From an uncultured Collinsella sp. (GTDB taxonomy: Bacteria; Actinomycetota; Coriobacteriia; Coriobacteriales; Coriobacteriaceae): DNA of 50,059 bases. Location: the NCBI GenBank assembly GCA_959599095.1, contig CAUGGC010000017.1, forward strand, positions 1 to 50,059, in the 5' to 3' direction. This document shows positions 1-8,214 of this stretch, piece after piece. The notes under the pieces were generated by a model. That model saw only the letters and a program-made list of their open reading frames with translations. It had not been told where the DNA came from and ran no database searches. Each line of letters begins with the position of its first letter. Position 1 is the stretch's first letter. The translations under genes were made by a program, and so were the position numbers.

Positions 1-53
1 GTCGGCGGGGCCATTGTGGCTCTTGACAGCGGATTGGGTCATATGAGCGAAAA

Positions 54-145
54 CGTTCCTAAGCGAGCAAGGTGGCGCGAAAGAGGAGGGCATAGGCCTT
101 GTGGCCATGCCCGACGATTGAACGCCAGATTGCCGCTTAGGAACG
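54..145 (+). other. Nested inverted repeats, candidate structured RNA or foldback element
   Basis: Three nested pairings are visible. The outer arms CGTTCCTAAGCG (54-65) and CGCTTAGGAACG (134-145) pair perfectly over 12 bp. TGGCG (73-77) can pair with CGCCA (123-127). GGGCAT and GGCC (88-98, one bulged A) pair with GGCCATGCCC (103-112) around a TTGT loop. The purine-rich stretches between the stems would be internal loops. A hairpin at 162-189 follows, so this could be a small RNA or the end of a leader, or a repeat element. A weak reading frame (16-210) crosses it but resembles no protein I know. Strand is a guess from the downstream hairpin. Confidence 0.3.
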
Positions 146-161
146 CTTGCAGCGTCGAGCG

Positions 162-189
162 GTTACGGCGTTTGGCAAAACGCCGTAAC
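162..189 (+). terminator. Perfect 12-bp hairpin, probable terminator
   Basis: GTTACGGCGTTT (162-173) and AAACGCCGTAAC (178-189) pair perfectly around a GGCA loop. It is followed by TTAATAAGTTT, a weak T-rich tail. It lies upstream of the MarR promoter and probably ends transcription coming from the left edge. The tail is not a clean T-run, so an operator or repeat is also possible. Confidence 0.5.
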
Positions 190-206
190 TTAATAAGTTT
201 GGTACC

Positions 207-269
207 TTGACATTTATTTCTTGCACTCCTAAATTAGTTAGGCACAAAACAATTCAGCTACCTAACTAA
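207..269 (+). promoter_or_regulatory. Promoter of the MarR-ABC operon with overlapping operator
   Basis: A good housekeeping promoter is visible: TTGACA (207-212), 17-bp spacer, TAAATT (230-235). The palindrome CCTAA-N5-TTAGG (228-242) overlaps the -10 box. A second half-site, CCTAACTAA (261-269), is the exact inverted complement of TTAGTTAGG (234-242). MarR proteins commonly repress their own operon from such sites, so I infer autorepression by the product of the next gene. Confidence 0.7.
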
Positions 270-290
270 AGAAAGGAGCGAAGCTTAGAT

Positions 291-794
291 ATGTGTGTTG
301 AACCACTCGTCCTTCCGCACGAGCCCGGCGGCGACCCGTCACAGCCGGCGGATGCACCCGAAGCGGTTAGCTCAGAAGACAAGCTTGCCAAGCGCATCCT
401 CAATGGCTTGGGCTTTTGCGGCCATTACATGCATTTTCATGGCGGAGGCGTGTCCGGCAAGGCGCCCATCATCTGCCTGCTGGCCAAGCAACCCGGCGGC
501 GAGATGTCTCAGCAGGAACTCGGCATGCACTTTGACCTCAAGCCGGGGTCGCTTTCCGAGATCCTGTCCAAGCTCGAGCTCAACGGCCTCATCGAGCGCA
601 GCCGTAACCCCAAGGATCGACGGCAACTCACCATTCGCCTGACCGAAACCGGCCGGGAAAACGCCCGCATCGACCAGGCAGCCCGCATCCGCTTTAGAGA
701 ACGGGCCTTTAGCGCGCTCACCCACGACGAGCGCGAGGACCTCGCCGAAATGCTCGATAAAATCCGCGTAACCTGGGAGGAACTGGATGATTAA
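291..794 (+). CDS. MarR family transcriptional regulator
   Basis: A 167-residue MarR-type winged-helix regulator. A disordered N-terminus of about 30 residues precedes the dimerisation helix. The recognition region reads as a typical MarR segment (LKPGSLSEILSKLELNGLIERS, quoted in part: SEILSKLELNGLIERS), followed by the wing, NPKDRRQLTIRLTETG. These proteins bind palindromic operators as dimers and release them on binding a small phenolic or lipophilic ligand. A GGAG element lies 12 bp before the ATG, which is a little far. The stop codon overlaps the start of the ABC transporter gene by 8 bp, so the genes are translationally coupled. It probably represses itself and the exporter through the CCTAA/TTAGG sites. 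The ligand cannot be read from the sequence. Confidence 0.93.
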   Translation: MCVEPLVLPHEPGGDPSQPADAPEAVSSEDKLAKRILNGLGFCGHYMHFHGGGVSGKAPIICLLAKQPGGEMSQQELGMHFDLKPGSLSEILSKLELNGLIERSRNPKDRRQLTIRLTETGRENARIDQAARIRFRERAFSALTHDEREDLAEMLDKIRVTWEELDD

Positions 795-2601
795 AACCCT
801 CATGGGAAGCATCCGCGACTATATGAAAGTCACCGTTGCCACGCCGTTGCTCGTGCTTGGCGAGGTGCTCTGCGAGATGCTGATTCCATTTATCACCGCC
901 AACCTGATCGACGCCATCAAAGACGGCGCCACCGTAGCCGAGATGCTTCCCACCGCAGGCTTTTTGGTGCTCATCGCGCTGACGTCGCTTGCTTTTGGCG
1001 CCGCGGCCGGCGTCACCTGCAGCCATGCGAGCTGCGGGTTCGCCAAGAACCTGCGTCACGACCTGTTCTACAAGATCCAGACGTTCAGCTTTGCCAACAT
1101 CGATGAGTTCTCGAGCTCCTCGCTCGTCACGCGCCTGACCACCGATATCAACAACGTGCAGCAGGCCTTTATGATGATCATCCGTATCGCCGTGCGCGCG
1201 CCGCTGGTATTGATCTTCGCCTTTACCATGGCGTTTATCATGGGCGGCAGCGTCGCCATGGTCTACCTGGTCATCATTCCGCTGCTGGGCTTTGGACTGT
1301 TCTTTATCATCTTTAAGGTGCGCCCCATCTTCTCGCGCGTGTTCCACAAGTACGATGCCCTTAACGAGTCCGTCGAGGAAAACGTCACCGGCATGCGCGT
1401 GGTCAAGAGCTATGTGCGCGAAGACTTTGAGAAGGAGAAGTTCGCGACCGCCGCGCGCGACGTCCAGATGGACTTCACCCGCGCCGAGAAGCTGCTCGCC
1501 TTTAACAACCCCATGATGAACATCTGCGTCAACGGCGCGTTTGTCGTCATCATCTACCTGGGCTCCAAGCTCATCATCACGAGCCAGGGCACGCTATTCG
1601 ACGTGGGCCAGCTCTCCTCGACCTTTACCTATGGTTTCCAGATTCTCATGAGCCTGATGCAGCTGTCGATGATCTTTGTCATGGTGACCATGGCCGACGA
1701 ATCGGCACACCGCATTGCCGAGGTGCTGGCCGCCGAGCCCACGATCGCCGATCCTGCCGAGCCCGTGCTCGAGGTTGCCGACGGTTCCATCGACTTTGAC
1801 CACGTGAGCTTTAAGTATTCCAAGCATGCGAAGCGCCAGGCGCTCGATGACATCGACCTGCACATTAAGAGCGGCGAGACCATCGGCATCATCGGCGGCA
1901 CCGGCTCGGCCAAGTCCACGCTCGTCAACCTCATCGCCCGCCTGTACGACGCCACCGAAGGCACCGTGCGCGTGGGCGGCATGGACGTGCGCGACTACGA
2001 CCTGGACGTACTGCGCCACCAGGTCGCCATGGTGCTGCAGAAAAACGTGCTGTTTAGCGGCACCATCGCCGAGAATCTGCGTTGGGGCGACCCGAACGCC
2101 ACCGACGAGGAAGTCCGCGAGGCGGCACATCTGGCCTGCGCCGATGAGTTTGTCAACGGCTTCCCCAAGGGCTACGACACCTGGATCGAACAGGGCGGCT
2201 CTAATGTTTCGGGCGGTCAGAAGCAGCGCCTGTGCATTGCACGCGCCCTGCTGCGTCGCCCCAAGATCTTGATCCTGGACGACTCCACCAGCGCCGTCGA
2301 CACCAAGACCGACGCCAAGATCCGCGCAGGGCTGGCAAGCTATCTGCCCAACACGACCAAGCTCATCATCGCCCAGCGCATCAGCTCCGTGCAGGACGCA
2401 GACCGCATCATCGTCATGGAGGGCGGCCGTATCGCGCAGATCGGCAACCATGACGAGCTACTCAAGACGAGCGAGATCTACCGCGAGACCTTTACCTCGC
2501 AAAACAAGATGTCTGCCGAGGGCGAAGGGGCCGTCGAGGCCGACACCGAGGCATCCGCAACGCAAGCTCAGACCCAGGAAGGAGGCGAGGCACATGAGTA
2601 A
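787..2601 (+). CDS. ABC exporter half-transporter, degenerate ATPase site
   Basis: A 604-residue type IV ABC half-exporter, with the six-helix membrane domain in about residues 1-310 and the ATPase domain in about 330-570. The Walker A motif is GGTGSAKST (370-378), with Ala where Gly is usual but the Lys kept. The signature is NVSGGQKQR. The Walker B aspartate is followed by Asp-499 instead of the catalytic glutamate (LDDSTSAVD). The H-loop has Gln-530 instead of histidine (IAQR). In heterodimeric exporters such as TM287/288, BmrCD and LmrCD, this pattern marks the subunit carrying the non-hydrolysing site. The partner is the next gene, which overlaps it by 8 bp. GGAGG lies 6 bp before the ATG, inside marR. 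Substrate unknown; a drug or lipophilic compound is likely given the MarR control. Confidence 0.93.
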   Translation: MIKTLMGSIRDYMKVTVATPLLVLGEVLCEMLIPFITANLIDAIKDGATVAEMLPTAGFLVLIALTSLAFGAAAGVTCSHASCGFAKNLRHDLFYKIQTFSFANIDEFSSSSLVTRLTTDINNVQQAFMMIIRIAVRAPLVLIFAFTMAFIMGGSVAMVYLVIIPLLGFGLFFIIFKVRPIFSRVFHKYDALNESVEENVTGMRVVKSYVREDFEKEKFATAARDVQMDFTRAEKLLAFNNPMMNICVNGAFVVIIYLGSKLIITSQGTLFDVGQLSSTFTYGFQILMSLMQLSMIFVMVTMADESAHRIAEVLAAEPTIADPAEPVLEVADGSIDFDHVSFKYSKHAKRQALDDIDLHIKSGETIGIIGGTGSAKSTLVNLIARLYDATEGTVRVGGMDVRDYDLDVLRHQVAMVLQKNVLFSGTIAENLRWGDPNATDEEVREAAHLACADEFVNGFPKGYDTWIEQGGSNVSGGQKQRLCIARALLRRPKILILDDSTSAVDTKTDAKIRAGLASYLPNTTKLIIAQRISSVQDADRIIVMEGGRIAQIGNHDELLKTSEIYRETFTSQNKMSAEGEGAVEADTEASATQAQTQEGGEAHE

Positions 2602-4513
2602 GGCAACGACCGCCGAGCGCGCGCTCAACCGCAAGGGCGGCACCATGTCGCGCCTCATCAAGACGCTCTTTGGCTTCTATCCCGTGCTTTTGCCCCTCGT
2701 CGTCGCCGGCGTGGTGCTCTGCGCCATCATCAACTCCATCGGCGCGACCTTCCTGCAGAGCGCCCTGCAGATTATTAGCGAATCGTGGCAGTCGGGCGAT
2801 TGGGAAGCCGCACAGCCCAAGATCGCACAGCTCGTGACCACCCTCGCCTGCATCTACGGCGTCGGCATCCTGTCCTCGCTGTTCTGGAACCGCGCCATGG
2901 CCATCGTCACGCAGGGCTCGCTCGAGAAGCTGCGCGAGAAGATGTTCAACCGCATGCAGGACCTGCCGATCCGCTACTTCGACACGCACCAGCGCGGCGA
3001 CATCATGAGCCACTACACCAACGACATCGACACGCTGCGCCAGATGATCAGCCAGTCGCTGCCCAACCTGCTCATGACGACCATCGTCATCGTCACGGTG
3101 TTCTTTATCATGCTGTACTACAGCGTTTGGATGTGCCTGGTCATTGTGGCAGGCGTCGCCTTTATGACCTTTATGACCAAGCTGCTCGGCTCCAACTCCG
3201 CGCGCTTCTTTATTGCGCAGCAGACCGAGCTCGGCGTTGTCGAGGGCCATATCGAGGAAGTCATGAACGGCCAGAAGGTCGTCAAGGCATTCTGCCACGA
3301 GTCTGCCGCCGAGGCCGATTTTGACGAGCGCAACGAAAAGCTCTTCGAGGTCTCGCAGAAGGCCAACATGTACGCCAACATCCTCATGCCCATCCTTATG
3401 AACCTGGGAAACCTGCTCTACGTGCTGGTCGCACTGGCAGGCGGCATTTTCCTGGCGCTGGGCGTGCCCAACCTGAGCATCTCGGGCATGGCACTGTCCA
3501 TCGCCGTCGTGGTGCCGTTCCTCAACATGACCAAGCAGTTCTGCGGACAGATCGGCCAGATCTCGCAGCAGATCAACGCCGTGGTCATGGGCCTCGCCGG
3601 CGCCGACCGTATCTTTGAGCTCATCGACGAGGAGCCCGAAGCCGACGAAGGCTATGTGACGCTCGTCAACGCTCAGGTGAACCCCGACACCTGGCAGCTC
3701 GAGGAGGCCGACCACCACACCGGCATGTGGGCGTGGAAACATCCGCACCGCGCAACCGGCGAGATCGAGTACGTGCCGCTGCGCGGCGACCTGGTCATGG
3801 ACAACGTCGACTTTGGCTACACGCCCGACCACGAGGTATTGCACGGCGTGTCCGTGTTTGCCAAGCCGGGCCAGAAGGTCGCGTTTGTCGGCGCCACCGG
3901 TGCCGGTAAGACGACCATCACCAACCTCATCAACCGTTTCTATGACATCGCCGATGGCAAGATCCGCTACGACGGCATCAACGTCAACAAGATCCGCAAG
4001 GCCGATCTGCGCCGCTCGTTGGGCGTGGTGCTGCAGGACGTGAACCTGTTCACCGGCACCGTGATGGACAACATCCGCTACGGCAACCTGGATGCCACCG
4101 ACGAGGAGTGCATCGCAGCGGCCAAGCTCGCGGGCGCGGACGACTTTATCACCCGCCTGCCCGACGGCTACGACACCATGCTCACCGGCAACGGCGCCCA
4201 GCTGTCGCAGGGCCAGCGTCAGCTGATTTCGATTGCACGCGCTGCCGTCGCCGATCCGCCGGCGATGATCCTGGACGAGGCCACGAGCTCCATCGACACC
4301 CGCACCGAGGCTATCGTGCAAGCCGGCATGGACAAGCTCATGGAAGGCCGCACGACATTTGTCATCGCACACCGCCTGTCCACCGTGCGCAACTCCGACG
4401 CGATCATCTGCCTGGACCACGGCCGCATCATCGAGCGCGGCAACCACGACGAGCTGATCGCCAAGCGCGGATACTACTATCAGCTCTATACCGGAGCGTT
4501 TGAGCTGGAGTAG
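2594..4513 (+). CDS. ABC exporter half-transporter, canonical ATPase site
   Basis: A 639-residue half-exporter with an intact ATPase: Walker A GATGAGKTT (433-441), signature LSQGQRQ, Walker B with Glu-562 (ILDEATSSID) and H-loop His-593 (IAHR). The membrane domain covers about residues 20-340. An unusual insert of about 60 residues (near 355-415) separates the two domains and includes a His/Trp-rich stretch. I chose the ATG at 2594 because AAGGAGG lies about 8 bp upstream and the reading frame further up only runs inside the previous gene. It overlaps that gene by 8 bp and is the natural catalytic partner in a heterodimer. Confidence 0.93.
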   Translation: MSKATTAERALNRKGGTMSRLIKTLFGFYPVLLPLVVAGVVLCAIINSIGATFLQSALQIISESWQSGDWEAAQPKIAQLVTTLACIYGVGILSSLFWNRAMAIVTQGSLEKLREKMFNRMQDLPIRYFDTHQRGDIMSHYTNDIDTLRQMISQSLPNLLMTTIVIVTVFFIMLYYSVWMCLVIVAGVAFMTFMTKLLGSNSARFFIAQQTELGVVEGHIEEVMNGQKVVKAFCHESAAEADFDERNEKLFEVSQKANMYANILMPILMNLGNLLYVLVALAGGIFLALGVPNLSISGMALSIAVVVPFLNMTKQFCGQIGQISQQINAVVMGLAGADRIFELIDEEPEADEGYVTLVNAQVNPDTWQLEEADHHTGMWAWKHPHRATGEIEYVPLRGDLVMDNVDFGYTPDHEVLHGVSVFAKPGQKVAFVGATGAGKTTITNLINRFYDIADGKIRYDGINVNKIRKADLRRSLGVVLQDVNLFTGTVMDNIRYGNLDATDEECIAAAKLAGADDFITRLPDGYDTMLTGNGAQLSQGQRQLISIARAAVADPPAMILDEATSSIDTRTEAIVQAGMDKLMEGRTTFVIAHRLSTVRNSDAIICLDHGRIIERGNHDELIAKRGYYYQLYTGAFELE

Positions 4514-4638
4514 TTCGGCCCGCCGAGATGGCCGATTTGCCGCTCATTCGTCGGGCATGACCCTAAGGTCAATGCCCTCCTCTTTCGGGGCAAATCGACT
4601 CATCTCAACGACCCAAACACAATGCGCCGCAACGAATA

Positions 4639-4675
4639 AAGCCTCCGCAGTTCATATGAGCTGTGGGGGCTTTTT
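4639..4675 (+). terminator. Intrinsic terminator of the MarR-ABC operon
   Basis: AAGCCTCCGCAG (4639-4650) pairs with CTGTGGGGGCTT (4661-4672) over 12 positions, including wobble pairs, and a T-run follows. The repeat array starts 10 bp after it. Confidence 0.8.
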
Positions 4676-4684
4676 CATGCCAGC

Positions 4685-4856
4685 CGGAAACCGTATCCCA
4701 CTTTTCGGGCCCAGAATGGGATGCCGTTTCCCGCTGGACCCCCTCCGGGAAACGGCATCCCATTTCAAGGGCATAAACCGGGATGTGGTTTCCCCTAACG
4801 GCACCTTTGGGAAGCCGCATCCCACTCTAGACGCACAAAACGGGATGAGCTTTCCC
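4685..4856. repeat. Alternating inverted-repeat array 1 (3 units)
   Basis: Six copies of a site of about 15 bp, GGGAAAnnnCnTCCC, lie in alternating orientation. Left arms start at 4685, 4747 and 4809, and right arms (GGGAtGnnnTTTCCC) at 4718, 4780 and 4842. Left to right is 33 bp each time and right to next left is 29 bp, giving a 62-bp period. The pieces between arms are not conserved here. The same geometry recurs at 26379 and 31033. Short reading frames across it are artefacts of the repeat. Confidence 0.9.
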
Positions 4857-5046
4857 ATGGTGATCCAAGACCAGAAGCATGTCCGATAGCGCGGCCAGGT
4901 CAAGAACAACAAGGCAAGCGTCACGCCAATTTGGACGAGCGTCTGCTGCAGTTTGAGGCTGCTGGCCCATATGGTAGAGTTAACCACCCATGAATTTCAG
5001 CACACTGCGTGCTACCTGTTCTTTTGTCATTTAGGGGAGTGAACTT
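4857..5046 (+). promoter_or_regulatory. Leader of the diguanylate cyclase gene
   Basis: A weak promoter candidate is TTGAGG (4953-4958), 16-bp spacer, TAGAGT (4975-4980). AGGGGAGTG at about 5033-5041 is a strong ribosome binding site for the GTG at 5047. I see no gene or further structure in this stretch. Confidence 0.35.
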
Positions 5047-6138
5047 GTGAATACTTCTGTCGCCAAGAAGGCCGGCCAGGCGGTGCGCCTGCTCATGATG
5101 GTGCTCACGGCAGTTCTCATCTTCTTCTTCATCAATGTTATGCTGCTCGTCTCCGATATCCAGGGCACGGCGCGTGTGGTCAACTACGCCGGTCTGGTGC
5201 GCGGTACCACGCAGCGAATCGTTAAGCTCGAGGATGCGGGCCAGCCTCAAGATGACCTGCTCAAAGCCGTGGATTCATACATCAACGGTTTGCGTTACGG
5301 AAGTGACGACCTCAACCTCGTCCGTCTCGACGACGATGAGTATCAGGCAAAAATGACCGAGCTTGCAAATTATTTTGATGAGCTTTGCACCGAGATCATC
5401 CGCGTGCGCGAAGTCGGCTATGAGAACACCGACATCATCTCCATGAGCGAGGAGTTCTTTGGCATTTGCGACGATGCTACGCGACTCGCAGAGGACTACT
5501 CTCAGGAGAAGGCGTCGGCGCTCAACTATCTCGAGGGCCTGGTGATCATCGACATCATGGGCTTGGTGGCGACCTTTGCGGTCGAACTTGTTCGCGCGGT
5601 GCGAACTGCCGCGCTCAATCGCGAACTGCAGAACAAAGTCTATCTCGACGAAGCCACAGGACTGCCCAACAAGAACAAGTGCGAGGAGATCTTGGGGCAG
5701 GAGCGGCCTGTCTCCGCGGAGGCGCCCGTTGCGGTGTGCGTCTTCGACCTTAACAATCTGCATACGGTCAATAACAACTTCGGCCACGAGAAGGGCGACG
5801 AATACATCCGTTCTTTTGCCCAGCAGCTGGGGTGCGTGGCGTCCGAGACCTGCTTTGTGGGCCGCGACGGTGGCGATGAGTTTATCGCGGTGCTGCGGGA
5901 TGCCGATCGAGCTGCCGTGGAGTCCTGTCTCGCTCGGGTTCGTGCGAACGTGAACGAGCATTCCGAGGCTCATCCCGACATGCCTATCAGCTATGCAGTG
6001 GGCTACGCGCTTTCCAGTGATTTTGATGAACCGCCTACGATGCGCGAGCTCTTTTCCCAGGCCGACAAAAACATGTACATCGACAAGAACCGCGTAAAGA
6101 CAGCTGAGGCAGCCGGGCTGCAACGCGAGGACCGCTAA
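5047..6138 (+). CDS. Membrane-bound diguanylate cyclase (GGDEF domain)
   Basis: A 363-residue protein predicted to make cyclic di-GMP from two GTP. One membrane helix lies near residues 13-37 and a second near 166-188. Between them is a helical sensor segment of about 125 residues with the phrase AGLVRGTTQRIVKLE, which resembles the N-terminal domain of PilJ/NarX-type receptors. The GGDEF domain fills about 200-355 with an intact GGDEF active site (275-279). No RxxD inhibitory site is found at the usual place just upstream, so product inhibition may be absent. The start is GTG, supported by AGGGGAGTG 5 bp upstream. It stands alone and converges on the LysR gene. The signal it senses is unknown. 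Confidence 0.92.
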   Translation: MNTSVAKKAGQAVRLLMMVLTAVLIFFFINVMLLVSDIQGTARVVNYAGLVRGTTQRIVKLEDAGQPQDDLLKAVDSYINGLRYGSDDLNLVRLDDDEYQAKMTELANYFDELCTEIIRVREVGYENTDIISMSEEFFGICDDATRLAEDYSQEKASALNYLEGLVIIDIMGLVATFAVELVRAVRTAALNRELQNKVYLDEATGLPNKNKCEEILGQERPVSAEAPVAVCVFDLNNLHTVNNNFGHEKGDEYIRSFAQQLGCVASETCFVGRDGGDEFIAVLRDADRAAVESCLARVRANVNEHSEAHPDMPISYAVGYALSSDFDEPPTMRELFSQADKNMYIDKNRVKTAEAAGLQREDR

Positions 6139-6154
6139 ACCCGTCCCAAATGAG

Positions 6155-7033
6155 CTATTTGAGAAGTTGTGCCATGGCGTTGACGAATTTTTGGACTTGA
6201 AGGGTGGGCTCGAGCGGGTAGTGCAAATAGACCGGCACCTCGCGGCCGCATAGAAACGGCACGCCCACAAAGGCCGGATGCACCCCCGACCATGCGCCGC
6301 AGGTGAGCACCGCGTCGCCCTTTTCCTCGGCTTCGTTAAAGAGCGCAAAGTCGAAGCTATCCACATCGATCACGTCCACGCCGCCATCGGCCAACAGGTC
6401 GATGCGCAGGCTGTCCATGGCGTCGTTGCCGTGGCGCAGTACGCGCAGACGCATACCCTCCAGGTCAGCAACCGTGATACGTGTCTTGCGCGCAAGCGGG
6501 CTCGTGCGCGGCACATCAATATAAAACGGTACGTTGACTATAAGGAGCTTTTGGCAGGCGTCGCCCCAGCGCGGGGTCGAAAAACTCGACTGCACTACAT
6601 CCACTTCGCGACCAAGACTGCGCATGACGGTCTCGCGCTCATCGTAGAGGTCACTCACCGGCACAATCTCAAAGCGCAGCGACGGCTCCAGCTCGTGCAC
6701 ACTCGGCCACATCGACAGCGTCTGGCGCCCCGGGCACATCATCGACACGCCCAGGCGCACGGCACCGCCATCGCCCGCCGCGCGTCGGGCACGGCGCAGC
6801 GCGTCCTCGGACTGCCGCATGATCGAGCGCGCGTCGTCCACCAGTAGTGCACCAGCCGGCGTCACCTTAACGCCCGAGTGCGACCGCTCGAACAGCGTGA
6901 TGCCGAACTCGGCCTCGAAGCCCGAAACCTGCTTGACGAGTGCCGGCGTCGACACGCGCAGCTTTGCCGCGGCACGCGAGAAACTTCCCAGCTCCGCGGC
7001 GGCCGAAATAGCGTCAAGTCGTCGATCGTACAC
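6155..7033 (-). CDS. LysR family transcriptional regulator
   Basis: A 292-residue LysR-type activator or repressor. The N-terminal helix-turn-helix reads YDRRLDAISAAAELGSFS followed by RAAAKLRVSTPALVKQV, and the periplasmic-binding-protein-like effector domain covers about residues 85-290. I chose the GTG at 7033 because GGGAG lies 6 bp upstream and LysR proteins normally begin right at this helix. An in-frame GTG at 7066 would add 11 residues but has no ribosome binding site. It is divergent from the dehydrogenase/MFS operon and probably controls it from the shared 234-bp intergenic region. The inducer is likely that operon's substrate, which is unknown. Confidence 0.9.
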   Translation of the reverse strand: MYDRRLDAISAAAELGSFSRAAAKLRVSTPALVKQVSGFEAEFGITLFERSHSGVKVTPAGALLVDDARSIMRQSEDALRRARRAAGDGGAVRLGVSMMCPGRQTLSMWPSVHELEPSLRFEIVPVSDLYDERETVMRSLGREVDVVQSSFSTPRWGDACQKLLIVNVPFYIDVPRTSPLARKTRITVADLEGMRLRVLRHGNDAMDSLRIDLLADGGVDVIDVDSFDFALFNEAEEKGDAVLTCGAWSGVHPAFVGVPFLCGREVPVYLHYPLEPTLQVQKFVNAMAQLLK

Positions 7034-7099
7034 GTCAATCTCCCGTTTTCGCACGCGCGGGCCCACAGCACCGCAGGGGGTTGTTTTCGCAGGTCACGC

Positions 7100-7197
7100 G
7101 CTCAATTGAGCATAAACTGCATCGCACAGTGTAAACCTACGGTTAACGCCATTCTAACAAATATGCAATTCACCTGCGCAAATGCAAAGCATACGAT
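7100..7197 (+). promoter_or_regulatory. Divergent LysR intergenic region: palindrome and promoter
   Basis: GCTCAATTGAGC (7100-7111) is a perfect 12-bp palindrome and a plausible LysR site, near the start of the LysR gene. For the rightward operon I see TTCACC (7169-7174), 17-bp spacer, TACGAT (7192-7197), each matching the consensus at four of six positions. An AAGGGAAG element lies just before the ATG at 7267. Confidence 0.5.
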
Positions 7198-7266
7198 AAC
7201 CAGCGAAAACCACGTGGGTCGGTTAATGGGAGCGACCCACCGGGAGGCACAAGAAGGGAAGTTCCT

Positions 7267-8148
7267 ATGAGCAATTGGCTTAAGCTCGAGGGCGATGTCT
7301 GCGCCGTGACTGGAGCGCTCGGCGGTATGGGCGTCGAGATTTGCCGCGAGTTCGCCCGCAACGGCGCCAACGTCGTCCTGCTCGACCTGGACGAGGAAAA
7401 GGTCAAGACCGCTGCCGCCGACCTCACTGCCGAGTTTGGCATCCACGCCGAGGGCTACAAGATGAACGCCACCGACGAGGCCGAGGTTCAGGCCGCCGTC
7501 GACGCCACCATCGCCAACTTCGGCCGCGTCGACGTCCTCGTCAACACCGCCGGCATCCTGCGCTTCGCCGCTATGGAGGACCTGCCGCTGAGCGACTGGG
7601 AGCAGGTACTCAACGTCAACCTCACCGGATACTTCATCACCTCGCAGCGCTTTGGTCGCGAGATGATCAAGGCCGGCCAGGGCCGCCTGGTGCACATCTC
7701 GACCGTCGCCAGCCACTCCCCCGAGACCTTCTCGGGCGTGTACAGCTCCACCAAGGCGGGCGTCAACATGATGTCCAAGATGCTGGCCGCCGAGTGGGGC
7801 CCCTACGGTGTGCGCTCCAACTGCGTCGAGCCCTGCTTTGTTAAGACCCCCATGTCGGCGAGCTTTTACGCCGACCCCGAGGTCGAGAAGAGCCGCAGCC
7901 GCCTGATCGCCACGCGCCGTATCGGCGAGGTCAGCGATATCGCCAACGCCGTCATGTTCCTGGCGTCCAAGCGCTCGGACTTTACCACCGGCGACGCCAT
8001 CAAGGTCGACGGCGGCTTCTCCAACATGATGGGCGACCTCACCGCCAAGCCCGGCGGCCGTCGCGCCTATGCCGACAACTACCTCAAGAACAAGGGTGTC
8101 GAGCTTTGGTCCGACGAGTCCGGCGTCGCAAAGCCGACCGACCAGTAA
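7267..8148 (+). CDS. Short-chain dehydrogenase/reductase (SDR)
   Basis: A 293-residue NAD(P)-dependent oxidoreductase of the classical SDR family. The nucleotide-binding motif TGALGGMG is at residues 15-22, and the NAG-like motif is NTAG. The catalytic residues appear to be Ser-145, Tyr-159 and Lys-163 (YSSTK). The C-terminal substrate loop holds VDGGFSN, and the last 40 or so residues are an extension beyond the usual 250-residue fold. It is the first gene of an operon with an MFS carrier and a Gfo/Idh/MocA dehydrogenase, which suggests oxidation of a sugar acid, polyol or hydroxy acid after uptake. The exact substrate cannot be told from the sequence. Confidence 0.92.
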   Translation: MSNWLKLEGDVCAVTGALGGMGVEICREFARNGANVVLLDLDEEKVKTAAADLTAEFGIHAEGYKMNATDEAEVQAAVDATIANFGRVDVLVNTAGILRFAAMEDLPLSDWEQVLNVNLTGYFITSQRFGREMIKAGQGRLVHISTVASHSPETFSGVYSSTKAGVNMMSKMLAAEWGPYGVRSNCVEPCFVKTPMSASFYADPEVEKSRSRLIATRRIGEVSDIANAVMFLASKRSDFTTGDAIKVDGGFSNMMGDLTAKPGGRRAYADNYLKNKGVELWSDESGVAKPTDQ

Positions 8149-8214
8149 ACCATCCTGACAGGGAGGCAGCGCGGACACGCCTGCCCCTCCCCCGCATCGA
8201 TTAGAAAGAGTCCA

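Noticed and set aside
16..210. 64-codon frame at the left edge
   Set aside because: Arg-rich product with no recognisable family, crosses stable nested stems and ends at a hairpin. Structured RNA or repeat is the better reading.
7034..7066. Longer LysR start at 7066
   Set aside because: No ribosome binding site there, while the GTG at 7033 has GGGAG at the right distance and matches the usual family start.
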